Origin: Lachnospiraceae bacterium
GTDB lineage: Bacteria > Bacillota > Clostridia > Lachnospirales > Lachnospiraceae
Length of the DNA stretch: 64,000 nucleotides
Assembly (NCBI GenBank): GCA_017450485.1
Contig: JAFSTN010000020.1
Span: forward strand, 25,374-89,373
Reading direction: 5' to 3'
The notes under the pieces were generated by a model. That model worked only from the letters and a program-made list of their open reading frames with translations, was not told where the DNA came from and made no database searches. Numbering within the stretch: the first letter of the stretch is position 1; each line of letters starts with the position of its first letter. This document shows positions 54,839 to 63,978 of this stretch, piece after piece. Made by a program: the position numbers and the translations under genes.

Positions 54839-55636
54839 ATGAGTGAATTACTTAAGATCGAAGGTCTAAAGGCCAAAGTGGAAGATACGGAGATCCTGAA
54901 CGGGATCGATCTTACCGTCGGCAGCGGTGAAGTTCATGTGATCATGGGACCTAACGGAGCGGGTAAATCCACACTCGGTTCATGTATCATAGGTGATCCC
55001 CGTTATGTGAAGACGGGGGGACATATCATTTTTAAGGGTGAAGACATCACGGATGCTCCCACCGACAAGATCGCAAAGATGGGTATCTTCCTTTCTTTTC
55101 AGAATCCGATCGAAGTGCCCGGTATCACGCTGGCTAACTTCATACGTACAGCGCTTGAGCTTAAGACCGGTGAGCGTATACGTATGTGGGACTTCCGTAA
55201 ATCTCTGGAAGCGACCATGAAACTGTTGGGAATGGATACTTCTTATGCTGACAGAGACCTGAATGTCGGGTTTTCCGGCGGAGAGAAGAAGAAGGCTGAA
55301 ATACTTCAGCTACTTATGCTAAGGCCTGATTTGGCGATACTTGACGAGACCGATTCCGGACTTGATGTAGATGCCGTGCATATCGTCTCCAAAGGCGTGG
55401 AAGAGTACAAGAAGCAGGTGGGTGGCGCTCTGCTCATCATTACCCACAGCACCCGGATCCTGGAGGCACTGCATGTAGATAAGACGCATGTGCTGGTGGA
55501 TGGACGTATAATCGATCACGGTGATGCCGGACTTGTAGACGAGATCAATGATAACGGCTTCGAAAGATTTATTAACTGCGAGAACTGTAAAAACGATGAC
55601 TGCGAAGTGAATAAAAAACTGAACGACGCAAAATAA
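54839..55636 (+). CDS. sufC: Fe-S cluster assembly ATPase SufC
   Basis: SufC is the cytosolic ABC-type ATPase of the SufBCD scaffold. Walker A is GPNGAGKST, the signature NVGFSGGEKKKAEIL, and Walker B LAILDETDSGLDVDA, all typical. The C-terminal extension has a Cys-rich end (FINCENCKNDDCEVN), which not all SufC have and could bind metal. AGGAAAGGAT lies before the ATG. Confidence 0.96.
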   Translation: MSELLKIEGLKAKVEDTEILNGIDLTVGSGEVHVIMGPNGAGKSTLGSCIIGDPRYVKTGGHIIFKGEDITDAPTDKIAKMGIFLSFQNPIEVPGITLANFIRTALELKTGERIRMWDFRKSLEATMKLLGMDTSYADRDLNVGFSGGEKKKAEILQLLMLRPDLAILDETDSGLDVDAVHIVSKGVEEYKKQVGGALLIITHSTRILEALHVDKTHVLVDGRIIDHGDAGLVDEINDNGFERFINCENCKNDDCEVNKKLNDAK

Positions 55637-55646
55637 GCAGGCGATT

Positions 55647-57062
55647 ATGAGTAATAAAGAAAAAACACAGGTAGAAGATATAGATCGCAGCCTCTATGAT
55701 TTCAGGTTTGAGGATGACGATTCATATAAGGTAAGCGAGGGACTGACCGAGGATATAGTATTACAGATATCCGAGGAAAAGGGCGATCCGGATTGGATGA
55801 GAGAGTTCAGACTCAGATCTCTTGAACTCTATAACCGTATATCCGTTCCGAAATGGGGACCTTCGATAGACGGACTCGATATGGATAATATCGTGACCTA
55901 TGTACGCCCCAATACCGAGCGGATGCACACCAGCTGGGAAGATGTGCCCGATGATATCAAAACGACCTTTGACAGGCTGGGCATACCTGAAGCAGAACGT
56001 AAATCCCTGGCAGGTGTCGGCGCACAGTATGACTCCGAGGTCGTATACCACAATGTACGCGAGGAAGTGGCGGCGCAGGGGGTTGTTTATACCGATATAG
56101 AAAGTGCTCTTCATGGTGAGTATGCGGACATGATCCGCGAGCATTTCATGAAGCTTGTTCCGCCTACAGACCATAAGTTTGCGGCACTCCACGGTGCGGT
56201 ATGGAGCGGAGGATCATTTGTATACGTACCCAAGGGTGTCCGTCTGGAGATTCCGCTTCAGTCATATTTCAGGTTAAATGCCAAAGGGGCCGGTCAGTTT
56301 GAACATACACTTATCATAGTTGAGGAGGATGCCTATCTTCATTTCATAGAAGGCTGCTCTGCCCCCAAATATAATGTTGCCAATCTTCACGCCGGCTGCG
56401 TGGAGCTGTTCATAGGAGACCGGGCTACACTCAGATATTCGACCATAGAGAACTGGTCGAAGAATATGTATAACCTGAACACCAAACGTGCTTTGGTCGG
56501 AGAGGATGCGAAGATCGAATGGGTATCCGGTTCTTTCGGCTCACATGTTTCGTATCTGTATCCCATGAGCGTACTGAACGGACGCGGCGCGAGGAGTGAG
56601 TTCACCGGTGTGACTTTTGCGGGTGAAGGTCAGGACCTGGATACGGGTACCAAGGTGGTGCATAATGCGCCGGATACATCGTCATATGTAAATACAAGAT
56701 CCATCAGCAAGAGCGGAGGCATCAATACATTCCGCAGTGCTGTCGTAATAGGTGCTGATGCTCACGGAGCCAAGTCGGCAGTCTCATGTGAATCGTTGAT
56801 GGTAGATGACATCAGCAGATCGGATACGATACCCGCAATGGATGTGAGATGTGCGGATGCTGATGTCGGACATGAGGCAAAGATAGGCCGTATCAGTGAC
56901 GACACTGTTTTCTATCTGATGAGCAGAGGCCTGTCCGAGGAGGATGCAAAAGCTCTCATCGTCAGGGGATTTGCCGATAATGTCAGTAAGGAACTGCCAC
57001 TTGAGTATGCAGTCGAGATGAACAATCTGATCAGTCTCGAAATGAAGGGAAGTATAGGTTAA
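55647..57062 (+). CDS. sufB: Fe-S cluster assembly protein SufB
   Basis: SufB is the scaffold subunit on which the cluster forms. At 471 residues it has normal length. It shows the beta-helix core with FVYVPKGVRLEIPLQSYFR, HFIEGCSAPKY, CVELFIGDRATLRYSTIENW and DISRSDTIPAMDV. It begins 10 bases after sufC and its stop overlaps sufD as TAATG. Confidence 0.96.
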   Translation: MSNKEKTQVEDIDRSLYDFRFEDDDSYKVSEGLTEDIVLQISEEKGDPDWMREFRLRSLELYNRISVPKWGPSIDGLDMDNIVTYVRPNTERMHTSWEDVPDDIKTTFDRLGIPEAERKSLAGVGAQYDSEVVYHNVREEVAAQGVVYTDIESALHGEYADMIREHFMKLVPPTDHKFAALHGAVWSGGSFVYVPKGVRLEIPLQSYFRLNAKGAGQFEHTLIIVEEDAYLHFIEGCSAPKYNVANLHAGCVELFIGDRATLRYSTIENWSKNMYNLNTKRALVGEDAKIEWVSGSFGSHVSYLYPMSVLNGRGARSEFTGVTFAGEGQDLDTGTKVVHNAPDTSSYVNTRSISKSGGINTFRSAVVIGADAHGAKSAVSCESLMVDDISRSDTIPAMDVRCADADVGHEAKIGRISDDTVFYLMSRGLSEEDAKALIVRGFADNVSKELPLEYAVEMNNLISLEMKGSIG

Positions 57063-58021
57063 TGTTAAGCAATGATCATCTGCCTGCCCGCACGTGGGAA
57101 TGGCTCAAGGTAAATGATATAGATCTGAAGGATGCGAACGGGCTGCTTGCATCCTCAGCGGTGATCGAACATGTCATACCGGCCGGCAGTGCCGGGGATG
57201 CACCGGTTTACATCGATTGTAAAGTCGGAGAAGGCGATCCACCATGCAGTTTACATAACTTCGAAATTGAGGCGGATGCCGATGGCACAGTCATTCAATT
57301 CATCACCTCGGACGGAGGAAAAGAATCTTCCGGCGATTATGTTCTTCAGAACCGGTATCACATAGCAGCCGGCGGATCGTTTACCCTTATCCAGATCCAG
57401 AATCTGAATGACGGGTGGAGATTCTATAATGACTGCAGCGGTGTATGCGACGATGGGGCTACATTCAGACGCATACAGATAGTTCTGGGCGGCGGATACA
57501 CCTATATGGGTGAGTTCTGTGATCTCGCCGGTGAAAAGAGCAGATTCATCTGTGATATAGGCTACAATATAGGCGGAACCCATAACCTGGATATGAACTA
57601 TGTTGCAGATCATCACGGTAAAAACAGCGGCAGTGATATACACGTTTCGGGTGTGATGTCAGACCATGCAAGCAAAGTCTTCAGGGGGACGATCGATTTT
57701 CACAGAGGCTGCGCAGGAGCCACGGGAGCTGAGCTCGAAGAGGTCCTGCTGCTCGATGATACCATAGAGAACAAAACCGTCCCGCTCATTCTGTGCGATG
57801 AGGAAGATGTTGAGGGAAGTCATGGGGCAACCATCGGACGATTGGATGAGAATCTGATACTGTATATGAAGTCCAGAGGTATCGACGAGGATGAGATATA
57901 TACCATGATGGCGCATGCGAGGATAGATGCAGTGGCCTCGCTTATACCCGATATGGAAGCACGTGACCGTGTATCCGAGATGATCAGCGGTCCCATAGAG
58001 AGAGATTGTTTAAGAAAATGA
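57062..58021 (+). CDS. sufD: Fe-S cluster assembly protein SufD
   Basis: SufD partners SufB in the scaffold. The 319-residue protein has the SufB/D C-terminal core (SDHASKVFRGTIDFHRGCAG, CDEEDVEGSHGATIGRLDE). It is shorter at the N-terminus than the 430-residue forms, as is common in Clostridia. Starts and stops overlap both neighbours. A GTTTACATAA copy (57249) encodes S-L-H-N, and a near copy ending CG lies at 57204. Confidence 0.94.
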   Translation: MLSNDHLPARTWEWLKVNDIDLKDANGLLASSAVIEHVIPAGSAGDAPVYIDCKVGEGDPPCSLHNFEIEADADGTVIQFITSDGGKESSGDYVLQNRYHIAAGGSFTLIQIQNLNDGWRFYNDCSGVCDDGATFRRIQIVLGGGYTYMGEFCDLAGEKSRFICDIGYNIGGTHNLDMNYVADHHGKNSGSDIHVSGVMSDHASKVFRGTIDFHRGCAGATGAELEEVLLLDDTIENKTVPLILCDEEDVEGSHGATIGRLDENLILYMKSRGIDEDEIYTMMAHARIDAVASLIPDMEARDRVSEMISGPIERDCLRK

Positions 58022-59235
58022 CACCAACCGATAATAATATCAGGGCAGAGTTTCCGTTGATAAACGGCGATTCAATCGCATATCTGGATAACGCGGCCAC
58101 GACGCAGAAACCGCAATGTGTTCTGGATGCGGTAAATAATTATTATGTAAACCAAAATGCTAATCCCATGCGCGGCCTTTATGAATTGAGTCTGAAGGCC
58201 ACACAGGCATATGAGGATGCCAGAACTGCTGCAGCCGGACTGATAGGCGCATCTCCGGAAGAGATAGTTTTTACCAGGAATGCTACGGAAAGTCTGAATC
58301 TGATTGCCTACAGTTACGGTTTACATAATATCAAAGAGGGCGATGAGATCATAGTCAGTGTCGCAGAGCATCACAGTAACTTCCTGCCATGGAAAAATGT
58401 AGCTGAGCACACAGGCGCGAAGGTGATATACTGGGATTGTGAACCCGACGGGTATCTGAATCCGGATACCTTGGCCGGTCTTATCGGAGATCGCACGAAG
58501 CTGGTAGCGGTTACGCATGTATCCAATGTTCTCGGAAGAGTCAACGATATACGTGCTATCGCCGATATCGCACATGCTCATGGCGTAACTGTCGTATGTG
58601 ACGGATCGCAGTCTGTGCCTCACATGAAGACAGACGTCCGTGATCTTGACGTGGATTTCTTTGTTTTCTCCGGACACAAAATGTATGCCCCCATGGGAAT
58701 AGGTGTGTTGTATGGGCGTAAGCAGCTGCTTGAATCCATGCCTCCTTTTCTGTATGGCGGTGAGATGATAGAGACAGTTACCAAGGAACGTGTGACATAT
58801 GCCGCAGTCCCTCACAAATTCGAAGCCGGTACCGTGAATGCGGGCGGAGCAGTGGGACTGCATGCTGCCATTGATTTCGTGGACAGATACGGTTATGAGT
58901 TGATAGAGAGCCGGGAGAGGGAACTGACGAAGCATGCATTCGACGTTATGAGCCGGATGCCGTATATTACGATCATCGGCTCGGATAAAAGCGAAGACCA
59001 TATGGGCATCATCGCTTTCAAGGTGGATGGGGTACATCCGCATGATGTGACAGCGATATTCAGTGATGCCGATATAGCGGTCAGGGCAGGTCATCATTGC
59101 GCCCAGCCGCTTCATAAGCATCTGGGGATCATGTCCAGTACACGCGTGAGCTTTGCTTTCTACAATACGATGGATGAGATAAACCGATTCCTCGAAGTAC
59201 TTGAGAGCATCCGGTCACGTATGGGGATCGTGTGA
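58018..59235 (+). CDS. sufS: Cysteine desulfurase SufS
   Basis: SufS removes sulfur from cysteine using PLP and passes it on to SufU. The 405-residue protein shows YLDNAATTQKP at the N-terminus, the PLP lysine in FSGHKMYAPMG and the persulfide cysteine in RAGHHCAQPLH. I choose the ATG at 58018, which overlaps the sufD stop as ATGA; a TTG at 58006 is the alternative. Two GTTTACATAA copies lie 176 bases apart in opposite orientation (58143 -, 58319 +). Confidence 0.96.
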   Translation: MTPTDNNIRAEFPLINGDSIAYLDNAATTQKPQCVLDAVNNYYVNQNANPMRGLYELSLKATQAYEDARTAAAGLIGASPEEIVFTRNATESLNLIAYSYGLHNIKEGDEIIVSVAEHHSNFLPWKNVAEHTGAKVIYWDCEPDGYLNPDTLAGLIGDRTKLVAVTHVSNVLGRVNDIRAIADIAHAHGVTVVCDGSQSVPHMKTDVRDLDVDFFVFSGHKMYAPMGIGVLYGRKQLLESMPPFLYGGEMIETVTKERVTYAAVPHKFEAGTVNAGGAVGLHAAIDFVDRYGYELIESRERELTKHAFDVMSRMPYITIIGSDKSEDHMGIIAFKVDGVHPHDVTAIFSDADIAVRAGHHCAQPLHKHLGIMSSTRVSFAFYNTMDEINRFLEVLESIRSRMGIV

Positions 59236-59255
59236 GCCGATGGGAAGGAGTAATG

Positions 59256-59675
59256 ATGTCGGAGACATTTTATAACGAGATAATCAACGAACATAATCTG
59301 AATCCCTATCATAAGCATAGCATCGATGGTGCAAACTTCACGCTGGAGGGTGTTAATCCTTCATGCGGAGACGATATCATCCTGAATCTCAAGGTCGATG
59401 AATCGGGGATCATCGTAGACGGAGCTTATGAGGGAGACGGATGCGCCATATCCCAGGCATCTGCGGATATCATGCTCGATCTGGTCATAGGCAGGAGGCG
59501 TGAAGAGGCATTGCATCTGGCGGACGTTTTCATGCGTATGATCAAAGAGGGCATAACGGATGAGGAAAAAGAGGAGCTTGAGGAAGCAGGTATCCTCGAA
59601 AGTGTATCCCATATGCCCGCACGTGTTAAGTGTGCCGTACTTGGATGGCGTACACTTACCGAAATGTTTGAATGA
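59256..59675 (+). CDS. sufU: Fe-S assembly sulfurtransferase SufU
   Basis: SufU is the zinc-dependent sulfur acceptor of SufS in Firmicutes, used in place of SufE. The 139-residue protein keeps the three cysteines and aspartate of the zinc site: NPSCGDDI, GDGCAISQAS and RVKCAVLGW. The ATG at 59256 has GGGAAGGAG upstream at good spacing; a GTG at 59232 and an ATG at 59253 are less likely. It ends the suf cluster. Confidence 0.94.
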   Translation: MSETFYNEIINEHNLNPYHKHSIDGANFTLEGVNPSCGDDIILNLKVDESGIIVDGAYEGDGCAISQASADIMLDLVIGRRREEALHLADVFMRMIKEGITDEEKEELEEAGILESVSHMPARVKCAVLGWRTLTEMFE

Positions 59676-59720
59676 AAGGCGAAATTGCCAAATACCGGGT
59701 AATATAATAGAATCTACATT

Positions 59721-61373
59721 ATGAAGAAATCCCGTAAAAAAGACGAGAGTAAATTTGATTTCATAGAAGAATACGCTAAGGCGGTAGAAGAAGCGGAGGC
59801 CGAGGCAGAGCCGGAGGTCGAGGCAGAGGCAGAGGCAGAAGTTGAGTCGGAGGCCGGAGCAGAGCCGGAGGCAGAAGTTGAGTCGGAGGCGGAAGCAGAG
59901 GCTGAACCGGAGACCGAGGTCGCACCGGAGGCCGAAGCAGAGCCGGAGCACGAAAATGAGGCCGAAGCAGAGTCTGAGGAGACGGCACCCGAGCAGGATG
60001 AGGATGAGGATGAGACAGATACCGACTCTCCCGAGTACCGGCGTCAGATGCGTCACAAGAGACGTGTCCGCAATCAGGTCCTTGCTTATACGGCTATGCT
60101 GATAGTGCTGGCAGGCCTGGGAGCAGGTGTAGCCTTTGCCGCGCATCATATCGTGGGTGCAGTCAATGATAAGCGGGAGGCAGAGGCACAGGCAGCCGCA
60201 CAGGCTGCTGCGGAGGCAGAAGCACAGGAAGAGATAGTGGTTGAAGCTCCCGAAGCGGTTCAGGAGGCTGAAGCCGATCCGGTTGCAGATAACTATGAGG
60301 AAGAGATACCTGTCATGACCGGGGATGATTACCTGGCTGAGATGGTAACATCCACGATCTCGCAAATGCCCGTCGAGGATAAGATCGCCCAGCTGTTCAT
60401 GGTCACTCCTGAAGCCCTCACCGGTGTACAGGCTGCGACCAAAGCGGGGGACGGTACCCGTGATGCTTTGGGGAAATATGCCGTATGCGGACTTGTATAT
60501 GACAGACGTAATATCGAGTCCGAGGACCAGCTCACGGAGCTGATCGATAATACGCGCAATATGAGTAAGTATGATCTTTTCCTCGGTATCAGAGAAGCCG
60601 GCGGTGAGTCATGCGTTCTGTCCGGCAGTAAGCTCGGAGATATCCCCTCGGTGGATTCACCCGCAGATATAGTTTCTTCCGGAGAGACATCCAATGCATA
60701 TAATGCAGGTGTTACGATGTCCAGCTATATGTCGTACTTCGGTTTCAATATGAACATGGCTCCGAACGGATCATTGACTGCGGATGATGCCTCGGTATCT
60801 GCCGGACTGAGTTACGGTTCGGATGAAGCGTTGGCGTGTGAAATGATCACACAGATGATAACGGGACTTCAGACCGGTAATGTATCCTCATGTATGACGG
60901 ATTTTCCGGGTACCGGTAATGTGACCGAAGCCACAGCCGACGGCAGGGTGGAAAGTGAGATCACATCTGAAGAATTGACGGCTCAGACCGTACCTTATAT
61001 CACCGGAATCGCTTCGGGCGCACGCATGATACAGACGAATAACGTCACATACCTGAATGCTGATGTCAGCTCCATGCCGGCATCATTGTCCGAATACATT
61101 ATAGGAAACGTGATCAGAGGGGAAATGGCATACGATGGTATAGTCATCACAGGTCCTCTCAACGAGAAAGCGATCACCGAATACTATACACCTGATGAAG
61201 CTGCGATTTACGCACTTGCAGCCGGCGCAGATATCCTGTATATGCCTGAGAACTTTGAAGCGGCTTATGACAGTCTGGTTGCCGCAGTTGCAGACGGTAC
61301 GTTGCCCGAAAGCCGTATCGATACTTCACTTGAACGTATTTTCCGTGTGAAGCTCGCGGGATACGTGGAGTGA
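59721..61373 (+). CDS. Membrane-anchored GH3-like protein without catalytic residues
   Basis: This 550-residue protein has an N-terminal cytoplasmic region almost purely Glu/Ala (about 22-95), one membrane segment (about 119-144), an Ala/Glu coiled linker and an extracytoplasmic domain like GH3 NagZ N-acetylglucosaminidases (about 210-545). NagZ motifs are recognisable but broken. KHFPGHGDT has become TDFPGTGNV (393-401), so the acid/base His is lost. The nucleophile Asp of VTDAL-type motifs has become G478 in GIVITGPLN. It is probably a binding protein for cell-wall sugars and not an enzyme. The TIR-propeller gene follows 37 bases later. Confidence 0.8.
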   Translation: MKKSRKKDESKFDFIEEYAKAVEEAEAEAEPEVEAEAEAEVESEAGAEPEAEVESEAEAEAEPETEVAPEAEAEPEHENEAEAESEETAPEQDEDEDETDTDSPEYRRQMRHKRRVRNQVLAYTAMLIVLAGLGAGVAFAAHHIVGAVNDKREAEAQAAAQAAAEAEAQEEIVVEAPEAVQEAEADPVADNYEEEIPVMTGDDYLAEMVTSTISQMPVEDKIAQLFMVTPEALTGVQAATKAGDGTRDALGKYAVCGLVYDRRNIESEDQLTELIDNTRNMSKYDLFLGIREAGGESCVLSGSKLGDIPSVDSPADIVSSGETSNAYNAGVTMSSYMSYFGFNMNMAPNGSLTADDASVSAGLSYGSDEALACEMITQMITGLQTGNVSSCMTDFPGTGNVTEATADGRVESEITSEELTAQTVPYITGIASGARMIQTNNVTYLNADVSSMPASLSEYIIGNVIRGEMAYDGIVITGPLNEKAITEYYTPDEAAIYALAAGADILYMPENFEAAYDSLVAAVADGTLPESRIDTSLERIFRVKLAGYVE

Positions 61374-61410
61374 TCGATTACAGCCGATTACTGTTTGAGA
61401 GGCTCGTGGT

Positions 61411-63819
61411 ATGGAACTTGAAGGCGTAAAATATGATGCATTTATAAGTTACAGACATTGTGAGCCTGACTCCTTTGTAGCGGAAACAATTCATAAGAGG
61501 CTGGAGAATTATAAGCTCCCCGCATCTGTCATCAAAAAGTGCTCTCCTTCCGGGACACGTATTGAGCGAGTATTCAGAGATGTGGAGGAGCTTCCTTTAT
61601 CCGATAATCTGTCCGATCCTATCACTAATGCACTCGAGAATTCCGATTTTCTGATAGTGATAGCTACCCCCAGATACCTTGAATCCAAGTGGTGCATGAA
61701 GGAGGTCACAACCTTTCTTCGGATGCATGGACGTGATCGTATCCTTGTGGTCCTGGCCGAAGGCGAGCCAGCCGATTCATTTCCCGAGATACTCACATAT
61801 CATGAATACGAGAAGACAGATGAGGCCGGCAATACGACTCTCGTCAGAGAGGAATGCGAGCCTCTCGCAGCCGATACCAGAGGTGCGAACAAAAGGGAAA
61901 TACTGAAGAATATGGATGTCGCAGTCACCAAACTGTGCGCTGCCATATTCGGACTCAATTATGATGATCTGAAGCAGAGAAGACGTGAACAGAAGATAAG
62001 GAGGATCGCCGCCATAGCAACTGCTGTGGGTGTGGCGATACTTGCATTCGCGATATTTGCAACTGTAAGTCTGCTTAAGATAAGCCGTCAGAATAAGATA
62101 ATCACCGCCCAATATGATGAACTGGAGGCTAAATACGCCGGTTCTGTGGCTGATTCCAGCGACAAGCTGCTCAGATCCGGGAGAAGAGCGGATGCAATAT
62201 ACGCTGCCAGAAGTGTTTTGCCAGATGATCCCGCCGGCGGGTATTGTGCAGAAGCCCTGAGGCGCCTTACCAATGCATTATACATATATGACTCCCCGGA
62301 GGATATAGTGCCTTTTATGACCTATGATGTGGACTCCGCAGTGGATACGTTCGTGACCTCGACTGACGATCGTTATATAGCTGTAGCGGACACCGGGGCT
62401 GCGATCTCCGTTTTTGATGTGGACTCCGGAGAAAGACTCATATCCATAGAAAGGGAGATGGAGAGTTCCTTTGAGAGCTTTGCTTTCTGCGGCAGTGAGG
62501 GTCTTATATATCTGAGTGACGACGGGAGCCTTGAGTATGTATCACTTAGTACGCTTGAGGAGCACACTGTCCTTGAAGATCTATACGATGCATCGGTTAT
62601 TTCGGATTGTGACCCGGGATATGCTCTTTGCTATTCGGAGGGGGTGTTACACAGTATTTCCGGAGACGGTTCGATATCTTTTTCCACAGACCTGTCGGAT
62701 GAGACCGGAAGCGCGGATGCTACGCTTGCAGCTTACGACTTCTGTGACGGATGTATTGCATTGGCTGTCTCCGATGCTTTCGAAAGCTGTTATATGCTTG
62801 TGGATGCCGATAGAGGTAACCTGATCGAGTCATTCAGTATAGACGGTTTTATCCAGCCGGCCATAGCGGTTGATGACGGTATGGCTTATATCGGTTTCTC
62901 GGATTTCGAGGGCCCGGATACGGAGATATACGCTATAAATACTGCTACTGCCGAGACGATTTGGGTACAGCAGATGAGTGAGTATCTCAACCTCAGACTT
63001 CTGGTGTCGGGAGACGAATTATATGCCTGTGGAGCCAATGAGATCATTGAATATGACTGCCGCAGCGGTTCACTGATCAACAGATTCTATCTGGATAATA
63101 CACCGATCATGGTATATCCGGATGCGGAAGAGGGAGTTTCGTTCATCTCTCAGGACGGCGGTTTATACTCTGTCAGGTCCGGCAATTTATTTGCTAAGAC
63201 ATACACGTATTTTCCCGTGATCCCGGATGGTTATGTTGCGTCCTGTGATGAGAATTCGGGCACGCTTTATTATGCTTTTTCACAGGCCAATTATGTGGCT
63301 TCCTACCGGTCGCCGGAGGGACTGTCCGCAGAGAAGTCCGCTGAAAACGGAGAGAGCATAAAAGGGTCAAAATATCCGGCCGGAGATGTTCTCGACGGGA
63401 TAAGCGGGATCGATGCACATCTTGTCCGGAATGCTTTTTATTCTGATGATCAATCACTCATCATGATAGACCAGAACAATTCTATGGTATATGTATATGA
63501 TGCGGAGGATCTGACGCCTGCGGGAGGCCCTTTTGAAACGGATTTCGCTCTGTATGAACTGGTTCGCATAAATGAAGAGATGTATGTCGCTTCCGGCCGG
63601 TACAAGGGCTATATATTGAACGGCGATTTTGAGATCATAGCCGAATGCCGTGCTCTCATAGATCATGATGAGAAGGGTATGACAGCATATAATGCATCGG
63701 ATTCCGGATTGTACCGATATGAGTTTTGCTCATATGAAGATATCATCGCCGGAGCAGATGAACTGCTGGGAGATCACATTCCGAAGCAGTATATTCTGGA
63801 ACGGTATAATCTGAGATAA
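61411..63819 (+). CDS. TIR domain / transmembrane / beta-propeller protein
   Basis: This 802-residue protein has an N-terminal TIR domain (about 5-180: YDAFISYRH, RVFRDVEELPLS, ESKWCMKE). The glutamate used for NAD+ cleavage in TIR enzymes is present as E98. One membrane segment lies at about 199-222, then a short coiled coil (about 226-270), then a WD40/PQQ-like beta-propeller (about 285-780) outside the membrane. This suggests an outside sensor with an inside TIR effector. No CBASS, Thoeris or other defence partner is adjacent. The GH3-like gene just upstream is the likely partner. Confidence 0.85.
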   Translation: MELEGVKYDAFISYRHCEPDSFVAETIHKRLENYKLPASVIKKCSPSGTRIERVFRDVEELPLSDNLSDPITNALENSDFLIVIATPRYLESKWCMKEVTTFLRMHGRDRILVVLAEGEPADSFPEILTYHEYEKTDEAGNTTLVREECEPLAADTRGANKREILKNMDVAVTKLCAAIFGLNYDDLKQRRREQKIRRIAAIATAVGVAILAFAIFATVSLLKISRQNKIITAQYDELEAKYAGSVADSSDKLLRSGRRADAIYAARSVLPDDPAGGYCAEALRRLTNALYIYDSPEDIVPFMTYDVDSAVDTFVTSTDDRYIAVADTGAAISVFDVDSGERLISIEREMESSFESFAFCGSEGLIYLSDDGSLEYVSLSTLEEHTVLEDLYDASVISDCDPGYALCYSEGVLHSISGDGSISFSTDLSDETGSADATLAAYDFCDGCIALAVSDAFESCYMLVDADRGNLIESFSIDGFIQPAIAVDDGMAYIGFSDFEGPDTEIYAINTATAETIWVQQMSEYLNLRLLVSGDELYACGANEIIEYDCRSGSLINRFYLDNTPIMVYPDAEEGVSFISQDGGLYSVRSGNLFAKTYTYFPVIPDGYVASCDENSGTLYYAFSQANYVASYRSPEGLSAEKSAENGESIKGSKYPAGDVLDGISGIDAHLVRNAFYSDDQSLIMIDQNNSMVYVYDAEDLTPAGGPFETDFALYELVRINEEMYVASGRYKGYILNGDFEIIAECRALIDHDEKGMTAYNASDSGLYRYEFCSYEDIIAGADELLGDHIPKQYILERYNLR

Positions 63820-63909
63820 GACAGCGCTGTCCGGTCCGGATCTGACAGATTGCGGGGCGGCTAGCGTAAAAGTTCCCTCGGAAATTTTAGACAATTAAAT
63901 CTAAACAGA

Positions 63910-63978
63910 AAAGAACATCCTTCTTGTGGTAAGGTTTTGAATTGGAATAAAAAAACTTTACTTAGGAGGATGTTCTTT
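63910..63978 (+). promoter_or_regulatory. Hairpin masking the ribosome site of the terminal gene
   Basis: AAAGAACATCCT (63910-63921) pairs perfectly with AGGATGTTCTTT (63967-63978), and three more inner pairs (one G-U) cover the whole AGGAGG ribosome site. The ATG starts at the next base. A transcript reading in from outside would carry both arms and be poorly translated, as in several insertion sequences. The A/T-rich sequence also differs from the neighbouring genes. Confidence 0.6.

Noticed and set aside
59780-60000. Frame-shifted or spurious repeat because of the GAGGCNGA-rich stretch
   Set aside because: The stretch is in frame, encodes a Glu/Ala cytoplasmic tail and leads into a normal membrane segment and domain; the gene is intact.
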